This document shows, piece after piece, positions 1-5,337 of a stretch of 6,888 nucleotides of DNA. The notes beneath the pieces were generated by a model, which saw only the letters and a program-made list of their open reading frames with translations, was not told the DNA's origin and made no database searches. How positions within the stretch are numbered: position 1 is the stretch's first letter; every line of letters starts with the position of its first letter. The stretch spans positions 1 through 6,888 of the forward strand of contig JACDAR010000187.1 of NCBI GenBank assembly GCA_013695335.1, in the 5' to 3' direction. Position numbers and translations under genes: made by a program. This stretch comes from Rubrobacter sp. (GTDB lineage Bacteria > Actinomycetota > Rubrobacteria > Rubrobacterales > Rubrobacteraceae).

Positions 1-291
1 GAAGACCTCAACTCAGCCGTCACGGCCGCGTGGGTGCCGGATGGCGTGGACGGCAAGTCGCTCGTTCGCCTGATGTTCCGCGAGCACGGGATACAGGTCG
101 CCGGTGGTCAAGGCGACATGAGCGGTAGGATCTTCCGGATCGGGCACTGCGGCTACTTCGACGCCTACGACATCATCGCCACCATCGCCGCGGCCGAACT
201 CTCGCTTGAGTCGCTGGACTATCCGGTGGAACTCGGGCGGGGCGTAGGGGCGGCGCAGCGCGTGTTCTCCAGGAGCGGGGCCGTAGCTTGA
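1..291 (+). CDS. Class V aminotransferase (serine-pyruvate / alanine-glyoxylate type), C-terminal fragment
   Basis: This is the last 96 codons of a PLP-dependent fold-type I aminotransferase whose start and active-site lysine lie before the window. The visible part is the C-terminal small domain. It has the family-typical run of a VPDGVDGK segment (residues 12-19 of the fragment), then REHGIQVAGGQG, then a GRIFRIGHCGY strand that supplies the carboxylate-binding arginine of this fold, then a closing helix ending near AAQRVF. This layout matches the AGXT/PucG-like class V group rather than classical SerC. Its stop overlaps the serA start by 4 nt (TTGA), so translation is probably coupled. Next to serA, such enzymes are thought to transaminate 3-phosphohydroxypyruvate to phosphoserine in lineages lacking SerC, but glyoxylate or pyruvate as acceptor cannot be excluded. 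Family is secure; substrate is inference. Confidence 0.9.
   Translation, partial: EDLNSAVTAAWVPDGVDGKSLVRLMFREHGIQVAGGQGDMSGRIFRIGHCGYFDAYDIIATIAAAELSLESLDYPVELGRGVGAAQRVFSRSGAVA
271..275 (+). promoter_or_regulatory. Ribosome binding site of serA, supports TTG start
   Basis: AGGAG lies inside the 3' end of the aminotransferase gene, 12 nt before the TTG at 288. The spacing is a little long but no better site is near. It supports the overlapping TTG start rather than an internal ATG. Confidence 0.55.
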
Positions 292-1868
292 AGGTACTCG
301 TAACCGAGAAGCTGGCCGATAGCGGAGTAGAGCTTCTCCAGAAAGAATTCGAGACGGACGTGCTCCTCGGCCTCTCGCCGGAGGAATTACAAGACAGGAT
401 CGGCGAATACGACGGCCTCATAATCCGCAGCGCCACGAGGGTGACGGAGGATGTGATCTCCGCCGCCGACAACCTGAAGGCCATCGGGCGGGCCGGCATC
501 GGCGTTGACAACATAGACATCGAGGCAGCGACCAAGCGCGGCGTCGTGGTCGCCAACGCTCCTGAGAGCAACACGGTCGCCGCAGCGGAGCATACGCTTG
601 GCCTCATGCTCGCCGCCGCGCGGCACATACCTGCGGCTGACGTCTCCCTCAAGGGAGGCGAGTGGAAGCGGAGCGCGTTCAAGGGCGTCGAGGTATCGGG
701 GAAGACGCTAGGTTTGATCGGGCTCGGTCACGTCGGCGCGATAGTCGCCCGCGGCGCCCTTGGCATGGGAATGCGCGTCCTCGCCTACGACCCGTACGTG
801 TCAGAGGATCGTATCCGCTCCATGAACGTGGACCGGGCCGAGACCATGGACGAGGTATTCGAGAACGCTGACTTCGTCTCGCTGCACGTCCCGCGAACCC
901 CACAGACGATGGGGCTCGTCAACGAGGCAACGCTGGCCAGGATGAAGCCGACCGCCTACCTCATCAACGTGGCGCGTGGCGGCATCGTGGATGAGACTGA
1001 TCTGTACAACGCGCTGAAAGCGGGGGAGATTGAAGGCGCAGCCCTCGACGTGTTCGCCGAGGAGCCTACTACTGAATCCCCGATCTTCTCCCTGCCAAAC
1101 GTCGTGGTCACGCCCCACCTCGGCGCATCCACGGCGGAGGCCCAGGACAGGGCCGGCGTCACGGCGGCTGAGCAGGTTGCGATCGCGCTTCGTGGGGCGG
1201 TCCCCACGCACGCCATTAACGCGCCGGTCCCCGTTGGCGAGGGGGCTGAGTTCGTGGCCCAGTTCTCGGGGCTGTGTGAGTCTTTGGGGCGTCTGCTTTA
1301 TGGACTCACGGATCGTCCTGGTGAGAACCTCAAGATCGAATACCGTGGCGAGGTCGCCAACTTCGACACGCGCCTCCTCGACGTATCAGTCCAGAAAGGA
1401 CTTCTTGCCTCGATGGTGCACGAGCCGCTGAACTTCGTGAACACCCCGGTGCTCGCCAGGGATCGTGGCCTGCGGGTCGAGACCTCTCGGATCTCCGAGA
1501 GCGCGGACTTCACGAGCCTCGTCGTGCTCAGGCTTTCGAGCGCGGACGGGGAGAGCGTGGTGAGCGGGACGCTCGTTGGGCCGAGGATGCAGCCGAGGCT
1601 CGTCGGGGCTTTCGGCTTCGACCTGGATATCGTCCCCGAAAAGCACATGCTCTTCATCCACAACGAGGACGTGCCTGGTATGATCGGACGCATCGGCACC
1701 ATCCTCGGTGAGCACGGCATAAACATCGGCAACATGGCCGTCGGACGCGGCGAGCCCGGCTCCCGCGCCGCGATGGCGGTCACCGTGGACGAACCTGTGT
1801 CAGACCACGTCATCGAAACGCTGCGCTCGACGCCAGGCTTCACGGATGCCCGCGCAGTTTCCCTGTAA
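288..1868 (+). CDS. serA: D-3-phosphoglycerate dehydrogenase, long ACT-containing type
   Basis: Catalyses NAD-dependent oxidation of 3-phosphoglycerate to 3-phosphohydroxypyruvate, the first step of serine synthesis, in the cytosol. The 526 residues match the long (type 1) form. An N-terminal substrate-binding lobe and Rossmann domain come first, with the GxGxxG loop at 145-150 (GLGHVG) and Asp168 ending the second Rossmann strand. The catalytic set is Arg230 (NVARGG), Glu259 (in the AEEP run) and His277 (TPHLGAST). An intervening allosteric domain spans about 310-445 and a C-terminal ACT domain about 453-526. In the ACT domain, Asp461 and Asn479 fall where the M. tuberculosis enzyme, from memory, binds serine, so feedback inhibition is likely. 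The TTG start is chosen because MKVLVTEKLA is the usual family N-terminus and it overlaps the upstream stop by 4 nt. No frameshift or missing key residue is seen. Confidence 0.97.
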   Translation: MKVLVTEKLADSGVELLQKEFETDVLLGLSPEELQDRIGEYDGLIIRSATRVTEDVISAADNLKAIGRAGIGVDNIDIEAATKRGVVVANAPESNTVAAAEHTLGLMLAAARHIPAADVSLKGGEWKRSAFKGVEVSGKTLGLIGLGHVGAIVARGALGMGMRVLAYDPYVSEDRIRSMNVDRAETMDEVFENADFVSLHVPRTPQTMGLVNEATLARMKPTAYLINVARGGIVDETDLYNALKAGEIEGAALDVFAEEPTTESPIFSLPNVVVTPHLGASTAEAQDRAGVTAAEQVAIALRGAVPTHAINAPVPVGEGAEFVAQFSGLCESLGRLLYGLTDRPGENLKIEYRGEVANFDTRLLDVSVQKGLLASMVHEPLNFVNTPVLARDRGLRVETSRISESADFTSLVVLRLSSADGESVVSGTLVGPRMQPRLVGAFGFDLDIVPEKHMLFIHNEDVPGMIGRIGTILGEHGINIGNMAVGRGEPGSRAAMAVTVDEPVSDHVIETLRSTPGFTDARAVSL

Positions 1869-1875
1869 AATGCTC

Positions 1876-1880
1876 AGGAG
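1876..1880 (+). promoter_or_regulatory. Ribosome binding site of the small YjzC-like gene
   Basis: AGGAG sits 6 nt before the ATG at 1887, an ideal spacing. This is the main DNA-level support that the short gene is translated. Confidence 0.7.
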
Positions 1881-1886
1881 TCGCCC

Positions 1887-2102
1887 ATGACCGAGAGCCT
1901 CGAAAACATACTGAAGCGTTACCGGCCCTATGGCCCAACCTACGCTCCAGGCGACAAATCCCCTTATTCTGGCACCTTCATCTGCGACAGGGGGACTATG
2001 CTTTCCCCGGTTCGCGTCCAGCTCGCCAAAGGCGAGGAGTTCCCTGAAGCCGAGGGCCTCGGCGCGCACACCCGCTGGCGCGAGACGAACATCCAGGCTT
2101 AG
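1887..2102 (+). CDS. Small YjzC-like protein, 71 residues, function unknown
   Basis: A short soluble protein of unknown role. Residues about 19-64 carry the pattern YAPGDKSPYSGTF, a short variable loop, then VQLAKGEEFPE and a final HTRW. This resembles my recollection of the YjzC family of small bacterial proteins (GD/EK-P-sG-y ... v-L--GE-FPe ... W). Relatives of this general shape often carry a zinc-ribbon-like Cys pair; here only Cys33 is present, so metal binding by paired cysteines is not supported. There is no signal peptide or membrane segment. It starts 18 nt after the serA stop with a good AGGAG, so it is probably cotranscribed with serA. That does not by itself imply a role in serine synthesis. 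Reality of the gene is likely; the family name is tentative. Confidence 0.72.
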   Translation: MTESLENILKRYRPYGPTYAPGDKSPYSGTFICDRGTMLSPVRVQLAKGEEFPEAEGLGAHTRWRETNIQA

Positions 2103-2223
2103 GAAGGCTTCTGGTCTCAGGCTTCAGGCAACGACCTTTCTGCCTGCCAGGAACGTCGCAGGGCATCCCTAATACAATCTCCCTGCAGCAGTAATATGGG
2201 GACTTCGTGAAAGGGGATCCTTG
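2103..2223 (+). other. Spacer with inverted repeats between the serA operon and the DsbA-like gene
   Basis: This 121-nt gap holds two perfect 6-bp inverted repeats. CAGGCA (2125-2130) pairs with TGCCTG (2141-2146) over a 10-nt loop, and GCAGGG (2158-2163) pairs with CCCTGC (2181-2186) over a 17-nt loop. Neither is followed by a T run, so neither is a convincing intrinsic terminator. The gap probably ends the serA transcript and starts that of the next gene. Confidence 0.4.
2173..2197 (+). promoter_or_regulatory. Possible promoter of the DsbA-like gene (-10-like boxes only)
   Basis: Two -10-like hexamers, TACAAT at 2173-2178 and TAATAT at 2192-2197, lie in an otherwise GC-rich gap before the gene at 2224. 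No matching -35 hexamer is visible at 16-18 nt upstream of either, so this is a weak call. Confidence 0.25.
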
Positions 2224-2829
2224 ATGAAGCAGGTTGAGTTCTACTTCGATCTGGTGAGCCCGTATTCGTATGTGGCGCACGCGGAGATCGGGCATCTGTG
2301 CGATGCGGCAGAAGCCGAATTGGTCTTGAAGCCGATGCTCCTCGGCGCCGTACTCAACGAGACGGGCGGACGGGCTGCGGTGGAAGTGCCAGCAAAGCAT
2401 CACTATATGATGCGGGACCTCAGTTTACTCGCGGAGAGCCAGGGGACTCCACTGCGCTTTCCTGACCCGTTCCCCTTCCGAACCCTGAAGGCCATGCGGG
2501 TCGCATTGTGGCTTCGACAGCAGGATCTCATGGACGCTTTTGTGAACGAGGCTTTCTCGCTGTACTGGGCTGAGGGCGGGTCGCCGAAGGGTAGGCAGGA
2601 GGCTGATGAGGACGAACCAGTAGCCGAGGTCGCGCGTAGGATCGGCGCGGACCCGGCTGAAGTTCTGGAAGGCGCATCGCAGTCGCCGGCCAAAGATGCT
2701 CTCCGGGCGGCGACTGCGGAGGCGCTCGAACGCGGTGTCTTCGGCGCGCCGACCTTCTTCGTGGGTGACGAGATGTTCTGGGGCAACGACCGGCTAAGAT
2801 TCGTCGAGGCGGCCCTGGGGAGAAGTTGA
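2224..2829 (+). CDS. DsbA-fold 2-hydroxychromene-2-carboxylate isomerase-like protein
   Basis: A 201-residue thioredoxin/DsbA-fold protein of the HCCA isomerase / kappa-class glutathione transferase group. Characterised members isomerise 2-hydroxychromene-2-carboxylate in naphthalene breakdown using glutathione; most genomic relatives have unknown substrates. Strand 1 runs into FDLVSPYSY (residues 8-16), where Ser12 stands in place of the redox CxxC of true DsbA. LKPMLLGAVLNETGG follows (36-49), then the helical insert, and the C-terminal GVFGAPTFFVGDEMFWG (171-187) with the cis-Pro of the fold at Pro176. Without CxxC it should not be a disulfide oxidoreductase, and without a signal peptide it is cytosolic. 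I choose ATG 2224 over the adjacent TTG 2221 because AAGGGG (2211-2216) is then 7 nt away. The 3' end overlaps the convergent HAD gene by 36 nt. Fold and family are confident; substrate is unknown. Confidence 0.9.
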   Translation: MKQVEFYFDLVSPYSYVAHAEIGHLCDAAEAELVLKPMLLGAVLNETGGRAAVEVPAKHHYMMRDLSLLAESQGTPLRFPDPFPFRTLKAMRVALWLRQQDLMDAFVNEAFSLYWAEGGSPKGRQEADEDEPVAEVARRIGADPAEVLEGASQSPAKDALRAATAEALERGVFGAPTFFVGDEMFWGNDRLRFVEAALGRS

Positions 2830-3504
2830 ATCGTGGGCCTCGGCCTCGATAATCCTGTCGGCGACCTTCAATAAATTCGTCCCTATTACATCCGGTGGTT
2901 CGACCAGCGGGTCGAAGACCATCCCCGGCCTGGCCACGAATGCTGCTGCGCATCCGGCGCGCAAGGCTCCTGCCACGTCCCAGGCGTGGGCTGCAATCAG
3001 CCTGATCCCGTTTACATCCACGCCAAGGCTCTCAGCCGCCATGCGGTATGGCTCGGGGGCTGGCTTGAGGCGCTGCACCGTGTCCGCGGAGAGGATCCGC
3101 TCGAAGTAACCATCGAGGCGCGAGTATTCTAGCTGGGCCTCTGCCACCTGCTGGGTGGAGTTGGTGAGGGCGGCGAGCCGGAACCCGGCGTTCTTCAGGC
3201 GATGCAGACCTTCCTCCACTTCGGGGTGGGGCGGGAGTTCCCGCATCCCGGAGAGGATGTGCTGGCTGTCGTCGTCCGAGAGGTCTACGCTCTGTCGTTC
3301 TGCGACCATCGTGAGGGCAGCGCCACCGAGCGCGCCGAAGTCCGAGTATGTGTCGGTGATGGTCGCCACGAAGGCGTTCTGGAGCATCTGCAAGAACCAC
3401 TCCCTGCGAACCGCCGCGTCACCGAAGACGCTTTCGAAACGTGGGTCGAGCGCGCCCAGGTCGAGCAGGGTTTCGTTCACGTCGAACACGCAAGCTCTCG
3501 CCAT
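2794..3504 (-). CDS. HAD hydrolase, type II haloacid dehalogenase-like
   Basis: A 236-residue HAD-superfamily hydrolase of the (S)-2-haloacid dehalogenase-like branch. Motif I is FDVNETLLD with nucleophile Asp8. The helical cap follows, with RREWF at 33-37 near the position of the substrate-binding arginine of known dehalogenases. Motif II is LTNST (113-117), motif III is Lys147 in RLKPAPEPY, and motif IV is AAHAWD ending at Asp176. Known L-2-haloacid dehalogenases have, from memory, SSNAWD at motif IV; here Ala171 and His173 replace the Ser and Asn. The lineage is therefore clear, but dehalogenation of chloro- or fluoro-acids is uncertain. The start at 3504 is fixed by an AAGGAGG (3510-3516) 5 nt upstream and by the family N-terminus; an upstream in-frame extension to 3831 looks unrelated. 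The last residues run 36 nt into the convergent neighbour. Cytosolic. Confidence 0.9.
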   Translation of the reverse strand: MARACVFDVNETLLDLGALDPRFESVFGDAAVRREWFLQMLQNAFVATITDTYSDFGALGGAALTMVAERQSVDLSDDDSQHILSGMRELPPHPEVEEGLHRLKNAGFRLAALTNSTQQVAEAQLEYSRLDGYFERILSADTVQRLKPAPEPYRMAAESLGVDVNGIRLIAAHAWDVAGALRAGCAAAFVARPGMVFDPLVEPPDVIGTNLLKVADRIIEAEAHDSTSPQGRLDES

Positions 3505-3509
3505 GTCAG

Positions 3510-3516
3510 CCTCCTT
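3510..3516 (-). promoter_or_regulatory. Strong Shine-Dalgarno of the HAD hydrolase gene
   Basis: Read on the minus strand this is AAGGAGG, 5 nt before the ATG at 3504-3502. It decides the start against a longer in-frame open extension. Confidence 0.85.
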
Positions 3517-3532
3517 CAGTAGCTTGCGGCGG

Positions 3533-3538
3533 ATTATA
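3533..3538 (-). promoter_or_regulatory. Probable -10 box of the HAD hydrolase promoter
   Basis: A perfect TATAAT on the minus strand, placed so that transcription would begin about 20 nt before the start codon. No recognisable -35 hexamer is found at 16-19 nt upstream. The surrounding 87-nt spacer (3505-3591) separates two divergent genes, so elements for the plus-strand oxidoreductase should lie here too, but I see no clear ones. Confidence 0.5.
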
Positions 3539-3591
3539 CGCGGTGGGGCGTGGGTAACTCTGCCACATCGTTTCCGAGAAAAAGGGGCTGC

Positions 3592-4548
3592 ATGATAAAG
3601 GTCGGGTACTTTCTGTCGTGCGAGGAGTTTGGGCCGCTGGAGTTGTTGCGCCAGGGAAGGATGGCCGAGGATGCCGGGTTCGAGGGACTCTGGATCTCGG
3701 ACCACTACCATCCGTGGGTGGAAGCGCAGGGCGAGAGCCCGTTCGTGTGGTCGGTCATCGGGGGCCTCTCCCAGGTGACGCAAAGAATCCCCGTCTACAC
3801 AGCAGTGACATGCCCGACGGTGCGTATCCACCCGGCGATTCTCGCCCAGGCCACAGCGACCTCAGCCACCATGTTGCCAGGACGCTTCGGGTTCGGCGTC
3901 GGGTCGGGCGAGGCGCTGAACGAGCACATCTTCGGGGACGCTTGGCCCTCCACCGACGTGCGCCTTGAGATGCTCGAAGAGGCTATCGAGATCATCCGGC
4001 TGCTGTGGGAAGGCGACACGAAGGATTACGATGGTCGTTATTACATGGTCGAGAACGCCCGCATCTATACGCTGCCGGATGAGCCGCCCCCGATCCTGGT
4101 CTCGGGATTCGGCCCGAAATCCATCAGGTTTGCGGGCCGTATCGGTGACGGATATATGAACGTCGCGCCGGACGGGGAGATGCTCTCGCTGTTCCGATCC
4201 TCGGGGGGTGGAGACAAACCGGCGCACGGCGCTTTCAAGGTCTGCTACGGGCGGGATCACGATGAATGCGTCAGGACGGCGCATCGAAAGTGGCCGAACG
4301 AAGGGTTGCCTGGCGAGCTGGCGCAGGTACTCCCGACGCCGACGCACTTCGAGCAGGCAGTCGAGCTGGTGACTGAAGATATGATCTCCGATTCCATACC
4401 CTGCGGCCCGGACCCCGAGCCGCACAGGGAGATGATCCGTCAGTTCGAGAAGGCTGGCTACGACGAAGTCTACGTGCAGCAGATCGGCACAGGCCACGAA
4501 GAGTTCTTCCGCTTCTATAAGGAGGAGATACTGCCCGAGTTCCACTAA
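3592..4548 (+). CDS. F420-dependent LLM-class oxidoreductase, TIGR03557-like (G6PDH-like family)
   Basis: A 318-residue luciferase-like TIM-barrel enzyme predicted to transfer hydride to or from the deazaflavin F420. It matches the TIGR03557-type family along its full length. Visible motifs are GYFLSCEEFGP near the N-terminus, SDHYHPW (36-42), TAVTCPTVRIHPAI (70-83), LPGRFGFGVGSGEALNEH (95-112), LPDEPPPILVSGFGP (161-175) and LPTPTHFEQA (247-256). Asp37, His38, Trp42 and Glu107 align, with a constant offset of two, to Asp39, His40, Trp44 and Glu109, which I recall as active-site residues of mycobacterial F420-dependent glucose-6-phosphate dehydrogenase. Whether this enzyme uses glucose-6-phosphate is not shown; family members are mostly uncharacterised. 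ATG 3592 is preferred to an in-frame GTG at 3550 because the family begins here and AAAGGGG (3581-3587) precedes it. It is divergent from the HAD gene. Confidence 0.93.
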   Translation: MIKVGYFLSCEEFGPLELLRQGRMAEDAGFEGLWISDHYHPWVEAQGESPFVWSVIGGLSQVTQRIPVYTAVTCPTVRIHPAILAQATATSATMLPGRFGFGVGSGEALNEHIFGDAWPSTDVRLEMLEEAIEIIRLLWEGDTKDYDGRYYMVENARIYTLPDEPPPILVSGFGPKSIRFAGRIGDGYMNVAPDGEMLSLFRSSGGGDKPAHGAFKVCYGRDHDECVRTAHRKWPNEGLPGELAQVLPTPTHFEQAVELVTEDMISDSIPCGPDPEPHREMIRQFEKAGYDEVYVQQIGTGHEEFFRFYKEEILPEFH

Positions 4549-4576
4549 CTCTGGGCGGTCCTCCATACCTGGCTCC

Positions 4577-4585
4577 TGCTAGAAT
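4577..4585 (+). promoter_or_regulatory. Probable extended -10 promoter of the DUF4230 gene
   Basis: TGCTAGAAT combines an extended -10 TGn with a good TAGAAT hexamer in the 66-nt gap after the oxidoreductase gene. The -35 position is poor, as extended -10 promoters allow. Transcription would begin at about 4592, inside or at the 5' arm of the hairpin described next. This suggests that the DUF4230 gene has its own promoter. Confidence 0.45.
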
Positions 4586-4587
4586 CA

Positions 4588-4606
4588 TCCCGAACATTAT
4601 TCGGGA
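4588..4606 (+). promoter_or_regulatory. Perfect 7-bp inverted repeat reaching into the Shine-Dalgarno of the DUF4230 gene
   Basis: TCCCGAA (4588-4594) and TTCGGGA (4600-4606) are exact inverse complements around a 5-nt loop. The 3' arm covers the first bases of GGGAGG (4603-4608), which lies 6 nt before the GTG at 4615. In RNA this would partly hide the ribosome site; as DNA it could be an operator. No T run follows, so it is not an intrinsic terminator. Confidence 0.5.
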
Positions 4607-4614
4607 GGAACAGG

Positions 4615-5259
4615 GTGGCGAAGAGAAAAGGTGGCGGGTTCGGGACTACGCTGATCCTCGCGTTGGTCCTGGTTCTGGTCAGCGTGACGCTCGGCGTTGG
4701 CATCGCCCGCTTCGATTTCATGGCCCGGATGCCTGTAGTTGGACCCTGGATCTTCGAGGACCAACCGGCGAAGACCACGACGAGCCCCGTGGTGGTCGAG
4801 GGGATTCAGGATCTCGACCAGCTAGCCACGGTGCGCTGGCGGGAATCCGTGGTCATCACCCGCCAGAGCGGCGGCTCGCAGTTCGAACAGTTCTTCACGG
4901 GCGAGAAGGTCTTGCTCGTTGCCGCCGGGGACGTGGAAGCTGGCGTGGACTTATCGAAGATCGGCAGGGACGACGTGCGGGTGAACGGTGATGAGGTGAC
5001 GATCCGATTGCCAGACCCGGAGATACTCTCAGCGAGCCTCGATGAAGACAAGACCCGCATCTACGACAGGGACTTCGGCCTTCTGAACTTCCATCCTGAC
5101 GACGATCTTGTGGAAGAGGCGCGCGGAAAGGCTGAGGAGAAAGTCGAGGCTGCGGCCCGCGATAACGGGGTGCTGGATCAGGCGGAGAACAACGCCGAGG
5201 ATAGCATCCGGGCCTTCGTGAAGAGCCTCGGTTTCCGGGAGGTCAGGTTCCCCGGGTAA
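4615..5259 (+). CDS. Membrane-anchored DUF4230 family protein
   Basis: A 214-residue protein of the DUF4230 family, whose function is not known. A basic N-terminus (MAKRK) is followed by one hydrophobic segment at about 11-31 with no clear cleavage site. I therefore predict a single-pass anchor with the rest outside the membrane. The family core runs from VVEGIQDLDQLATVRW (60-75) through the strand and loop GEKVLLVAAGDVEAGVDLSKI (96-116) and GDEVTIRLPDPEIL (125-138) to RDFGLLNF (152-159). A charged, alanine-rich helix follows (about 164-200), possibly coiled, and a short LGFREVRF end (205-212). GTG 4615 is chosen because GGAGG sits 6 nt upstream and the membrane segment follows directly. It lies 66 nt after the oxidoreductase gene on the same strand but seems to have its own promoter. 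Convergent to metH. Confidence 0.88.
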   Translation: MAKRKGGGFGTTLILALVLVLVSVTLGVGIARFDFMARMPVVGPWIFEDQPAKTTTSPVVVEGIQDLDQLATVRWRESVVITRQSGGSQFEQFFTGEKVLLVAAGDVEAGVDLSKIGRDDVRVNGDEVTIRLPDPEILSASLDEDKTRIYDRDFGLLNFHPDDDLVEEARGKAEEKVEAAARDNGVLDQAENNAEDSIRAFVKSLGFREVRFPG

Positions 5260-5337
5260 CGCCGGACCCGCAGGAGATGTCCGCGCTTCCGCGAACCACA
5301 CGACAGTTCTGGAAGGTATGAGGTTACTGCGGATTCG
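5260..5337. other. Short convergent spacer between the DUF4230 gene and metH
   Basis: This 78-nt gap separates two converging stops. It holds only short repeats: CGGAC (5263-5267) with GTCCG (5279-5283), and CGCG (5282-5285) with CGCG (5290-5293). There is no T run on either strand next to them, so I do not call a terminator, although transcripts from both sides should end near here. Confidence 0.4.

Noticed and set aside
1298..1843. Long minus-strand open frame (181 codons) opposite serA
   Set aside because: It lies wholly over the serA allosteric and ACT domains, has low-complexity Ser/Arg/Pro composition, and has no plausible family match.
2224..2829. True DsbA-type disulfide oxidoreductase
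   Set aside because: There is no CxxC after the first strand (SPYSY instead), and no signal peptide for export.
3550..3591. GTG start adding 14 residues to the F420-dependent oxidoreductase
   Set aside because: The family starts at MIKVGYFLS, and AAAGGGG lies just before ATG 3592 inside the proposed extension.
3505..3831. In-frame minus-strand extension of the HAD gene upstream of 3504
   Set aside because: It lacks resemblance to HAD N-termini, is antisense to the oxidoreductase gene, and an AAGGAGG sits 5 nt before the ATG at 3504.
4588..4606. Reading the CGAAC-containing repeat as a Gram-positive LexA (SOS) box
   Set aside because: The SOS box needs GAAC-N4-GTTC; here the second half is TTCG in a different register, so only one half-site matches.
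4588..4614. Intrinsic terminator for the oxidoreductase gene
   Set aside because: The 7-bp stem is not followed by a T run and it overlaps the ribosome site of the next gene.
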